Shown one piece after another: positions 24,326 through 32,029 of a stretch of 37,152 bases of DNA. This DNA comes from Gammaproteobacteria bacterium (lineage in GTDB: Bacteria > Pseudomonadota > Gammaproteobacteria > Acidiferrobacterales > Sulfurifustaceae): contig JAOTWF010000019.1 of assembly GCA_029863005.1 (NCBI GenBank), forward strand, positions 1 to 37,152. The letters are read 5' to 3'. The position numbers and the translations under genes were made by a program. The notes beneath the pieces are model-generated. The model was not told the DNA's origin. It saw only the letters and a program-made list of their open reading frames with translations, and made no database searches. How positions within the stretch are numbered: the first letter of the stretch is position 1; each line of letters starts with the position of its first letter.

Positions 24326-26146
24326 ATGACCACTGATCCCTTCCTCACCGAAATTTCGCGTCACATCTGGGACAGCAAGTACCGGTTCCGCGACGGCGAT
24401 CAGGTTCATGACCGGACCGTGGACGATACCTGGCATAGGGTCGCGCGCACGCTGGCGGCGGTGGAAAAAGACGACGGGAATCGCTGGGAAAATTATTTTT
24501 ACGAAGCCTTGCGCGATTTCCGGTTCCTGCCCGGTGGCAGGATTCAGGCAGGGGCCGGTACCGGTCGGCGCGTAACGCTGTTCAATTGCTTCGCCATGGG
24601 AACCCTCGAAGACTCGATGGATGGAATATTCGATGGGCTCAAAGAAGGCGCACTCACCATGCAGCAGGGGGGCGGCGTGGGGTATGACTTCTCGACGTTG
24701 CGCCCAAGCGGCACACAGGCCAGAAGCGTCGGGACTGTCGCCTCCGGCCCGGTTTCCTTCATGCAGATCTGGGATGCCATGTGCGGGACATTGCTGTCCA
24801 CCGGCGCGCGGCGCGGCGCGATGATGGCCACGCTGCGCTGCGATCATCCCGACATTGAGATGTTCATTGCTGCCAAGCGCGACAGCCAGGCCTTGCGCCG
24901 GTTCAACCTCTCGGTGCTGGTGACGGATGCCTTCATGGAGGCGGTGCACGGCGACCGGGATTGGGCGCTGGTCTTTCCGCAGGAGTCCTCCCCCGCAGGA
25001 ACGGAAACGGTTATGCGGCCCTGGTCGGGTGCAGCGGCGCCGATACGCTGCCGTATTCACCGCCGAGTCCGGGCGCGGGAATTGTGGGACAAACTGATGC
25101 GGGCGACTTATGAATATGCCGAGCCAGGCGTTTTGTTCATCGACCGCATCAACCAGGCCAATAATCTCTGGTATCGCGAACAAATTTGTACCACGAATCC
25201 TTGCGGCGAGATTCCGTTGCCACCGTATGGGGCATGTGATCTCGGTTCCCTCAACCTAACCGCCTTCGTGCACGATCCGTTTACCGACAAGGCACGACTT
25301 GATCTTGACGGCATCAGCAAAGCCACGGCCTTTGCCACGCGCATGATGGACAACGTCATCGATGCTTCCCAATTCCCGCTGGACAAGCAGGCAGCCCAGG
25401 CGCGGGGTACGCGTCGCATCGGGCTCGGGCTAACGGGACTGGCGGACACACTAATCATGCTCGGCCTGCACTATGCTGAAAAACCGGCGCGCGAGCTGGC
25501 GGCACGCGTGATGCAGGCTATCTGTCATAGTGCCTACCGGACCTCGATCGCCCTGGCGGAAGAAAAAGGCGCCTTCCCGTTTTTCGATCGGGAAAAATTC
25601 CTGAAAGGAAAATTCATTCAGAGCCTGCCGCACGATATTCGGGACGGAATTTCCAGGTATGGCTTGCGCAACAGCCACCTGACCGCGATCGCACCCACCG
25701 GCACCATCAGCCTGCTGGCCAACAACATTTCCAGTGGGCTGGAGCCAGTGTATAAATTCAACTACGTGCGACGCGTGCTGGAGCTGGATGGCCGTCACAC
25801 GGAGCATCGTTTGACTGATTTTGCACTTCAGCGCAGGCGCGAACGTGAGGAGGGAGGAAATCTGCCGCCGGCGTTCGTGGACGCGGGCGCACTCGCCCCC
25901 TCGGCGCACCTTGGCATGCAATCGGCACTTCAGCCTTACGTCGACAATTCTATCTCGAAAACTATCAACGTCCCGCGCGAATACCGCTTCGAAGACTTCA
26001 AAGAGATTTACCAACAGGCCTATGATCTGGGACTCAAGGGATGCACCACCTTCCGCCCCAATCCCGTGACCGGTGAAGTCCTGCGTGAGGGTTTAGATGG
26101 CGAATCCGCGCCGCATTGCTGCACCGTCGAACGCGAGGCGGACTGA
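24326..26146 (+). CDS. nrdJ: Adenosylcobalamin-dependent (class II) ribonucleotide reductase
   Basis: The enzyme makes deoxyribonucleotides with a B12-generated radical, so it works with or without oxygen. This is a short form of 606 residues without an N-terminal ATP cone. Visible elements are LPGGRIQAGAG, the first disulfide cysteine in LFNCFAMG, GGGVGYDFSTLRPSG, STGARRGAMM, the active-site TNPCGEIPLPPYGACDLGS (Asn, radical Cys and Glu, then the second disulfide Cys), and the phosphate-binding APTGTISLLA. It ends in HCCTVEREAD, whose Cys pair probably reduces the active-site disulfide. Being the last gene after polX (97-bp gap), it may have its own promoter. Confidence 0.93.
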   Translation: MTTDPFLTEISRHIWDSKYRFRDGDQVHDRTVDDTWHRVARTLAAVEKDDGNRWENYFYEALRDFRFLPGGRIQAGAGTGRRVTLFNCFAMGTLEDSMDGIFDGLKEGALTMQQGGGVGYDFSTLRPSGTQARSVGTVASGPVSFMQIWDAMCGTLLSTGARRGAMMATLRCDHPDIEMFIAAKRDSQALRRFNLSVLVTDAFMEAVHGDRDWALVFPQESSPAGTETVMRPWSGAAAPIRCRIHRRVRARELWDKLMRATYEYAEPGVLFIDRINQANNLWYREQICTTNPCGEIPLPPYGACDLGSLNLTAFVHDPFTDKARLDLDGISKATAFATRMMDNVIDASQFPLDKQAAQARGTRRIGLGLTGLADTLIMLGLHYAEKPARELAARVMQAICHSAYRTSIALAEEKGAFPFFDREKFLKGKFIQSLPHDIRDGISRYGLRNSHLTAIAPTGTISLLANNISSGLEPVYKFNYVRRVLELDGRHTEHRLTDFALQRRREREEGGNLPPAFVDAGALAPSAHLGMQSALQPYVDNSISKTINVPREYRFEDFKEIYQQAYDLGLKGCTTFRPNPVTGEVLREGLDGESAPHCCTVEREAD

Positions 26147-26217
26147 TCGCCAGCACCATCACTGTTATCCGAAACCGCACGACGCTACAATTCACCGACA
26201 GGACTCAAAGCAACCCT

Positions 26218-26709
26218 ATGAAAAAGGCAGTAGCTGGTAAACCCGTCCCCGACGTGGAAATGCTGACCACCGGCGGTAAGACTCTTCGCCTGCACGATCT
26301 CAAGGGAAAATACGTGGTGTTGTACTTTTACCCGAAGGATGACACGCCCGGTTGCACCCTGGAAGGTCAGGATTTCCGCGACAAACATGCCCAATTCAGG
26401 AAACTCAAAGCATTGATCTTCGGCATATCGCGCGACAGCCTCGCCTCGCACGAAAAATTCAAGGCCAAGTTCAAATTCCCCTTCGAGCTCATCGCCGACG
26501 AGGATGAAAAGCTGTGCAAGCTCTTCGACGTCATCCACGAAAAAAGCCTGTATGGAAAAAAATACCTGGGCGTGGACCGCAGCACCTTCATCCTCGACCA
26601 GGACGGGGTGTTATGCCGCGAGTTCCGCGGCGTCAAAGTGAAGGGGCACGTGGACGAAGTCATTGAGGAAATCCGGAAAATGCAATCATCCGTCTCAAAG
26701 CGTCAATGA
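26218..26709 (+). CDS. Bcp/PrxQ-type peroxiredoxin
   Basis: The 163-residue thioredoxin-fold peroxidase from the ATG at 26218 opens GKPVPDVEMLTTGGKTLRL. It has the peroxidatic Cys in YPKDDTPGCTLEGQDFRD (about 46) with the conserved Thr and, later, Arg. In most Bcp proteins a resolving Cys lies five residues after the first; here that position is Gln, so the enzyme is a 1-Cys or atypical form. Other cysteines are in KLCKLFDV and VLCREF. It reduces hydroperoxides at the expense of thioredoxin-type donors. Its stop overlaps the PhoH-family start (ATGA), indicating cotranslation. Confidence 0.92.
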   Translation: MKKAVAGKPVPDVEMLTTGGKTLRLHDLKGKYVVLYFYPKDDTPGCTLEGQDFRDKHAQFRKLKALIFGISRDSLASHEKFKAKFKFPFELIADEDEKLCKLFDVIHEKSLYGKKYLGVDRSTFILDQDGVLCREFRGVKVKGHVDEVIEEIRKMQSSVSKRQ

Positions 26710-28106
26710 CCTCCAATAGAAAGCTTTTCGTCGTCGACACCAATGTTCTGATCCACGATCCCACCGCGATTCTGCGGTTCCAGGAACATGACGTTTACAT
26801 TCCCATCGTGGTGCTGGAAGAGCTCGACAACATCAAGGTCGGGATGTCCGAGATTGCGCGCAACGTACGACAGGTGAGCCGCCTGCTCGACGATCTCGTG
26901 GAGAAGGCGAACGGCGATATCAGTCATGGTATCAAGCTGCCTTCCGCTTCGTCCGATATTCCAACCGGTCATCTGTATTTTCACATGGAAGAAGCGCACA
27001 GCCCACTTCCTTTCGGCCTCTCCGGGCGTAGCTCGGACAATGCCCTGCTCGGTATCACCCTGGACCTCGGCAAAAATCATCCCGACCGCCAGTCGATCCT
27101 TGTCACCAAAGACATCAACCTGCGCATCAAGGCGCGCGCGCTCGGGATCCTGGCCGAGGATTACACCAATGACCAGGTGTTGGATGATGCTAACTTGCTG
27201 TTTAGCGGTGCGGACAGGCTGGATGCCGATTTCTGGGAAACGCACAGCAAGAACATGGAATCGTGGAAAGAGGAAGGCCGTACGTTCTACCGCTTGCGCG
27301 GTCCGAAAGCGCGCGCCTGGCTTCCCAACCAGTTTTTGTACATCAATGGAATAAACAATGAACGTGGCTTCGAGGCCGTGGTGCGACGATTGGAGAAAGA
27401 TTCCGCTATTATTGAGGTCGTCAAAGATTATGCCTCCGAACGCAACAAGGTCTGGGGAATCAGCGCCCGCAACCGTGAACAGAATTTTGCCTTCAACCTG
27501 CTTATGGATCCGGAAGTCGATTTTGTCAGCCTGCTCGGCCAGGCCGGCACAGGAAAAACCTTGCTCACACTTGCCTCGGCGCTAATGCAAACGCTGGAAT
27601 CCAAGCGCTATACGGAAATCATCATGACGCGCATGACTGTGCCGGTGGGTGAGGATATCGGTTTCCTGCCGGGGACAGAGGAGGAAAAAATGGGGCCGTG
27701 GATGGGTGCGCTCGAGGACAATCTGGACGTGCTCCAGGAAACGGCCACGCAGGAACACGGCGCCTGGGCGCGCGCCGCCACGCATGACCTGCTGCGCCAC
27801 CGCATCCGCATCAAGTCGCTGAACTTCATGCGTGGACGCACGTTCCTCAAGAAATTCCTGATCATTGACGAGGCGCAGAATCTCTCCCCGCACCAGATAA
27901 AAACTCTCGTCACCCGTGCCGGACCCGGCAGCAAGATCGTCTGCCTCGGTAACATTGCTCAGATCGATACGCCTTATTTAACGGAAACGACTTCCGGACT
28001 GACCTACGTGGTGGATCGTTTCAAGCGGTGGGAACACAGCGGGCACATCACTTTGCAGCGCGGCGAACGTTCGCGGCTGGCGGATTACGCTTCGGAGATC
28101 CTGTAA
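26706..28106 (+). CDS. PIN domain plus PhoH-type ATPase (PhoH2-like)
   Basis: This 466-residue fusion has an N-terminal PIN nuclease domain, FVVDTNVLIHDP (acidic Asp at 11), with further acids in VLEELD and TKDINLRIKA. The C-terminal PhoH helicase/ATPase domain has Walker A GQAGTGKTLL near 278 and Walker B FLIIDEAQNLSPHQ near 383, plus the sensor region CLGNIAQID. PhoH2 proteins of this architecture are reported to unwind and cleave RNA. With RtcB upstream, an RNA turnover or repair role is attractive but inferred. The gene overlaps the peroxiredoxin gene by 4 bp and ends convergently with the unknown gene at 28140. Confidence 0.93.
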   Translation: MTSNRKLFVVDTNVLIHDPTAILRFQEHDVYIPIVVLEELDNIKVGMSEIARNVRQVSRLLDDLVEKANGDISHGIKLPSASSDIPTGHLYFHMEEAHSPLPFGLSGRSSDNALLGITLDLGKNHPDRQSILVTKDINLRIKARALGILAEDYTNDQVLDDANLLFSGADRLDADFWETHSKNMESWKEEGRTFYRLRGPKARAWLPNQFLYINGINNERGFEAVVRRLEKDSAIIEVVKDYASERNKVWGISARNREQNFAFNLLMDPEVDFVSLLGQAGTGKTLLTLASALMQTLESKRYTEIIMTRMTVPVGEDIGFLPGTEEEKMGPWMGALEDNLDVLQETATQEHGAWARAATHDLLRHRIRIKSLNFMRGRTFLKKFLIIDEAQNLSPHQIKTLVTRAGPGSKIVCLGNIAQIDTPYLTETTSGLTYVVDRFKRWEHSGHITLQRGERSRLADYASEIL

Positions 28107-28139
28107 TTCAGAAATTGTTTTTTTGATATGGGCCCGTGA

Positions 28140-28580
28140 TCAATAAGACTCGCCATGGTTATCTTTGTCCATTTCCATCATTTTCTCGTAATGCGTCCGG
28201 AACAGAATTTCCAACTCCTCGATCACTTCAACAGCTTCCCTGCCCTGCACAATGTGCTGCGTCATTAGCTCGGATGTCTGATTCAAAAGTCTGCGTGGAT
28301 CCAACATCGGATAGGTGGTGCGCAGGCGCTTCACGGCTTTGACGACGGTTTCTTCGGGAGGACGGGGAATTTCCAGCGGTTTCTGAATTTCAACACGACC
28401 TGCTGTAGTTTCCGCCTCCCGTCCAGACACTCCATGGCGTACCAGCAAGTACTCGGCGAAATCGAGCAGAGCGGAAGTTTGCTCCGGCGGAAGCTTCCGC
28501 AGAATCTCCGTCAGTCGTTTTTCAGACTCACCCGCCACAGGTAATGATAGGGAAATTACTGCGTGGAGCGTTTTTCGCAA
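28140..28580 (-). CDS. Hypothetical protein downstream of a LysR regulator
   Basis: The protein is up to 146 residues and soluble. The frame begins at a TTG (28580) inside the end of the LysR gene; the family-like part starts around SLSLPVAGESEKRL, so the true start is uncertain. LRKLPPEQTSALLDFAEYLLVRHG resembles the short helical motif of DUF2281/VapB-like proteins, but the rest does not. A proline-rich linker follows (QKPLEIPRPPEE), then a helical domain (DPRRLLNQTSELMTQHIVQG) and an acidic tail. I do not recognise the family. The overlap with the LysR gene suggests cotranscription and possibly a linked role. Confidence 0.7.
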   Translation of the reverse strand: MRKTLHAVISLSLPVAGESEKRLTEILRKLPPEQTSALLDFAEYLLVRHGVSGREAETTAGRVEIQKPLEIPRPPEETVVKAVKRLRTTYPMLDPRRLLNQTSELMTQHIVQGREAVEVIEELEILFRTHYEKMMEMDKDNHGESY

Positions 28581-29461
28581 TGCTCATGGGCGAAAACCAT
28601 GAATTCTTCCATGGCGCGCAGACGGAATTTCTGGCGCTGGAAAACAATGGAGAAAGGACGCTCGAGTTGTGGCTCTAGCGGACGCGCTGCCAGGGTGCCC
28701 AGCTTGAGCTCTTTCACGATCGTTGCCTGCGAAACAATGGAAACACCCAATCCCGCCTCGACCGCGCTCTTGACGGCCTCCGGATTGCCGACTTCCAGGT
28801 TGAGATTGAGATCATGAAATTGCATGTTGTATTTTTCGAGATACTCACAAATGAATTCTCGCGTGCCTGAACCCTCCTCGCGGCACACGAAGGGTAGCCC
28901 CAAGAGATCTTCCGCCATGATTTTCGGCTTCTTGGTCAGCGGATGCTCCGGCAGACTAATGAAGACGAGCTTGTCGTACCAGCAGACCTCAACAACGAGA
29001 TTCTTATTTGAAATCGGCGATTCCACGATTCCTACATCCACAGAGTTATCTTCCACCATGTGCACGATCCCCTCGGAATTCGATACCTTGAGACGGATAT
29101 TGATCCCGGGATGCTTTACCTTGAACTCGCCGAGCAGGCTCGGCAGCATGTACTCCGCAATCGTGGTGCTGGCGCCGATGATCAGAATACCGCTGACATC
29201 ACCCGTGAGCTCACGCACGCGGATGTCCATCTCCGAATAGAGCGCGATGATCCGTTCCGCGTATTCGTATACCCGCTCGCCCGCGGCCGTGAGACTAATG
29301 CGATTATGAGTGCGGTCAAACAGTCTGGTATTGAAATAATCCTCCAACTGACGTATCTGGAAGGTCACTGCTGGCTGCGTCATATGCAGCGTTTCCGCCG
29401 CTTTGGTGAAACTGAGCAGCCGCGCCACGGTGTGAAAAACCTGGAGTCTCCGATCCGCCAT
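28556..29461 (-). CDS. LysR-family transcriptional regulator (CbbR/CysL-like)
   Basis: The protein is 301 residues from the ATG at 29461 (AGGA upstream); a frame to 29554 adds non-family residues. The N-terminal winged helix is LQVFHTVARLLSFTKAAETLHMTQPAVTFQIRQL in two adjoining stretches, with the linker helix after LFDRTHNRISLTAAG. The effector domain opens IGASTTIAEYMLPSLLG and contains CREEGSGTREFI and EAGLGVSIVSQ. This wording occurs in CbbR, CysL/YwfK and related regulators. A chemolithoautotroph would be expected to use a CbbR for the Calvin cycle, but no cbb gene is in view. A near-palindrome GCAA-N5-TTGC at 29571-29583 could be its own binding site. Confidence 0.88.
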   Translation of the reverse strand: MADRRLQVFHTVARLLSFTKAAETLHMTQPAVTFQIRQLEDYFNTRLFDRTHNRISLTAAGERVYEYAERIIALYSEMDIRVRELTGDVSGILIIGASTTIAEYMLPSLLGEFKVKHPGINIRLKVSNSEGIVHMVEDNSVDVGIVESPISNKNLVVEVCWYDKLVFISLPEHPLTKKPKIMAEDLLGLPFVCREEGSGTREFICEYLEKYNMQFHDLNLNLEVGNPEAVKSAVEAGLGVSIVSQATIVKELKLGTLAARPLEPQLERPFSIVFQRQKFRLRAMEEFMVFAHEHCEKRSTQ

Positions 29462-29616
29462 CGAGTTTATCCTGCAAGCCCCGGAAGGCTCTCGCTGTTC
29501 TTGGAAGTACGGATTATGGGGGACGACACCGTGCAACTCAAAGCCGGTTGACAACGCCCGAGAAAAGCCCGCAAATTAATTGCGCCATGCGAAAAAGCGA
29601 ACAGTTCTGCGTGAGT

Positions 29617-30777
29617 CTAGGCAAATCCTTCCAGTTTGAGCTTGAGGTCGGTCGGGCTGGTCGCATAGAACAGCGCGGTATCCTCATCAATGTGGCCCTG
29701 TCTCACCAGATCTAGCAACGAGACATCGAAGCCCAGCATGCCCTCGGCCATGGTGCCCTTGCGGATAAGGTCACCCAGTTCCTTGATCTTGAGCGGATCG
29801 AGGATGTATTCACGCGCCAGTGCCGAAACCGTCAGGACTTCACATGCCACAATCCGACCCTGGTTGTTCTTGCGCGGCAGCAGACGCTGGCTCACTACGC
29901 CGCGGAGGTTCTGGGCAAGTTTGGCGCGAACGCCGACCTGGGCCTCCGGTGGGAAGCTGGTGACGATGCGCGAGATCGTTTCGGCCGCCGCCGGTGAATG
30001 CACCGTTGATAACACGAGATGCCCGGTTTCCGCCGCCGTCATGGCCGTTTCGATGGTCTCCGGGTCACGCATTTCACCCAAGAGGATCACGTCCGGATCC
30101 TCACGCAAGGCGGCACGCATGGCTTCGGCAAACGTGTTGGTGTCAATGCCGACTTCACGCTGTGTGATGATCGAACGTTTTTCGGAGAACAGAAATTCGA
30201 TGGGGTCTTCAATGGTGATGATGTGTTCGCTGCGCGACAAGTTGATGCTGTTGATGAGCGAGGCAAGCGTCGTTGACTTGCCCGAACCGGTGGCCCCCGT
30301 CAGTAATATAAGCCCGCGCTCCAGCTTGGTGAATGCCGTGACGATGTCCGGGAGAAACAGTTCCTCGGGCGCGGGGATGTTGGTACTGATGACACGCAGC
30401 ACCATGCCGATCGAACCGCGCTGGTAGAAAATATTGGCGCGCACACGGCCAATGTCCTTGAAACCGATGGACAGGTCCACCTGGTGGGATTTCTCGAAGA
30501 CGGACAAGAGGCGCGCCGACATCATGGTGCGCGACAGGCGCTCCATGAAATCCGGCGGCAATGGGGGAATCTCGCGCAAGGCCCGCAGATTGCCGTCGAC
30601 CCGCAGGATCGGATGATTGCGCGTGCGCAGATGGATATCCGAGGCATTGACGCGAACCGCGTGCGCCAGCACCTGACTGAGGAGCTTCAGGGGGTCTGTC
30701 GTCCCGCTGATGGAGGCCGTGGTGCTGGGGGAATCGACCGGGACGGTGCCGGCTTTCTCACTGGTGGATTCGGACAT
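29617..30777 (-). CDS. PilT/PilU-family type IV pilus retraction ATPase
   Basis: The 386-residue hexameric secretion ATPase has an N-terminal PAS-like domain (NASDIHLRTRNHPILRVDG at about 44-62), Walker A GATGSGKSTT at 161-170, the Asp box ITIEDPIEF, Walker B ILLGEMRDPETI, and the His box TAAETGHLVLSTVH. A Ser/Thr-rich leader of about 27 residues precedes it. The C-terminal ending TSPTDLKLKLEGFA is more PilU-like than PilT-like. It powers pilus retraction, as in twitching motility or DNA uptake. No other pilus gene is adjacent, as is common for pilT and pilU. Confidence 0.9.
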   Translation of the reverse strand: MSESTSEKAGTVPVDSPSTTASISGTTDPLKLLSQVLAHAVRVNASDIHLRTRNHPILRVDGNLRALREIPPLPPDFMERLSRTMMSARLLSVFEKSHQVDLSIGFKDIGRVRANIFYQRGSIGMVLRVISTNIPAPEELFLPDIVTAFTKLERGLILLTGATGSGKSTTLASLINSINLSRSEHIITIEDPIEFLFSEKRSIITQREVGIDTNTFAEAMRAALREDPDVILLGEMRDPETIETAMTAAETGHLVLSTVHSPAAAETISRIVTSFPPEAQVGVRAKLAQNLRGVVSQRLLPRKNNQGRIVACEVLTVSALAREYILDPLKIKELGDLIRKGTMAEGMLGFDVSLLDLVRQGHIDEDTALFYATSPTDLKLKLEGFA

Positions 30778-30885
30778 GATTACCTTGTTTGTGCCATCAT
30801 CGATTAGTGTAGATCATTCTGTCTTGCGCGCGACCGGGATTTTCCATCTGATTTCACCGCTGGAATCCTTAAAAAACCGTGTAAA

Positions 30886-30915
30886 TGAACAGACACGCGT
30901 GAGCGTGTCTGTTCA
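30886..30915 (-). terminator. Perfect 13-bp inverted repeat, probable terminator of the DUF302-like gene
   Basis: TGAACAGACACGC, a four-base loop, then its exact complement. It lies 51 bp beyond the stop of the leftward DUF302-like gene and 108 bp upstream of the pilus ATPase start. On the leftward strand a T6 run follows only after about 9 bases, so it is an imperfect intrinsic terminator. A protein-binding site or an mRNA-stabilising hairpin is the alternative. Confidence 0.5.
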
Positions 30916-30966
30916 ATAGCAAGGCGGATTGTTATTGTCAGGCAAATCAGCCCGTTCAACCGTAAA

Positions 30967-31905
30967 TCAGAGATTGCGCACGAATCCGGCCACCGCTTCC
31001 AGGGCCACCTGAATGCCCCAGGGCGAGGTCATGATTTTGGTGAAGCCATGGTCACCATACATCTTCGTATCGGGGAAATTCAACGCGATACGATAGCGGG
31101 CCCGTAGCGCGATTACGCGATTGCCATCCACCATCAATTCGTACGGCAAATAGGCCGTGTGTTTCAGATCTTGGTAATCGACGATATCCATGATCTCTTT
31201 GTCGGTGTCCTTGTTTCCTTCCGGACCATCCCCCTTGGGGATCGCCACACCAAACACGCTGACTTCCTTGCCTGGCAGATCGATGCGGTAGACCTTCATG
31301 GTGCCGCCGACCCCGGCGGCCAGGTTTTTCTCCACGGTTTCCACCGCCGTCTTGTAATCCGGATGTTCCTTCAGAAAATCCACGTCCTTGAAATAAGGCA
31401 TCATCATGGCGTAGTGGTATTGTCCCGGGCCCAGATTCTCCTCCGCGATGCCGTTCTCCGATCCGAACGGTTTGACCGCTCCCAAGGCCGCTTTCATTTT
31501 GGCGGACACGCTTTCCAGCTTGCCCATGCCGTAGGCCGTTCCCATATAGGCCGGATTGACATACGACACCTGGATCTTTCCTTTCACTTCCGTGACCGCG
31601 ACACGCTGTGCCACGCCGAACCCGCCGTTGAAGGCCTTGGCGGCGGCGCTTTTGAGATCGTTATTCGTAACGCAGATGACCATGGCAGCCGGATACGGCG
31701 AATAGGCCCCGACGATTTGAAAATCCTGCGCCGCCAGCTTGGTCTTCACCAGCTCCGACACCTGTTTCACGTCCCCGGTGAATGTGTCGCCCAAGATGAA
31801 AGGTTTGAGCGCTTCGGCTGACGCTTTTCCGGGCAGCCACAGGAAGGCAAAGGACAGTACCAGCCATGCCATGAAATTAAATCGGAACTTACGATTACTC
31901 AACAT
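30967..31905 (-). CDS. Secreted DUF302-like protein
   Basis: The 312-residue protein has a Sec signal peptide (basic MLSNRKFRFN, hydrophobic AWLVLSFAFLWLP, cleavage probably after KASA, about residue 30), so it is periplasmic or exported. The segment IVGAYSPYPAAMVICVTNNDLKSAA resembles DUF302 domains in two adjoining pieces. A second half, FKDVDFLKEHPDYKTAVETV and beyond, ends PWGIQVALEAVAGFVRNL. Function is unknown; DUF302 proteins are frequent in sulfur-oxidising bacteria. The start is preceded by a GAGGAGA ribosome site. It is separated from the FadL-type gene upstream by a clear terminator, so it has its own promoter. Confidence 0.72.
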   Translation of the reverse strand: MLSNRKFRFNFMAWLVLSFAFLWLPGKASAEALKPFILGDTFTGDVKQVSELVKTKLAAQDFQIVGAYSPYPAAMVICVTNNDLKSAAAKAFNGGFGVAQRVAVTEVKGKIQVSYVNPAYMGTAYGMGKLESVSAKMKAALGAVKPFGSENGIAEENLGPGQYHYAMMMPYFKDVDFLKEHPDYKTAVETVEKNLAAGVGGTMKVYRIDLPGKEVSVFGVAIPKGDGPEGNKDTDKEIMDIVDYQDLKHTAYLPYELMVDGNRVIALRARYRIALNFPDTKMYGDHGFTKIMTSPWGIQVALEAVAGFVRNL

Positions 31906-31972
31906 TGTCGTCTCCTCGTAATGGCAAGTAATTCTGTTGTTGTTACAAAAAAGAATAAGCCAACCCAGAAGG

Positions 31973-32001
31973 AAAAGGGGGCCGGTCTCCCGAGCCCCCT
32001 C
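31973..32001 (-). terminator. Intrinsic terminator of the FadL-type gene
   Basis: On the leftward strand a GC-rich stem, GGGGGC(T)CGG paired with CCGGCCCCC around a GAGA loop, is followed at once by TTTT. It lies 29 bp beyond the stop of the outer-membrane protein gene. One T bulges out. It is a standard rho-independent signal and separates this gene from the DUF302-like gene. Confidence 0.8.
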
Positions 32002-32029
32002 TTGTGTGATGTGCTACAAAAATCTACCT

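Noticed and set aside
24209-25183. Open frame of 324 codons opposite nrdJ
   Set aside because: The nrdJ strand has intact catalytic motifs; the antisense product is low-complexity.
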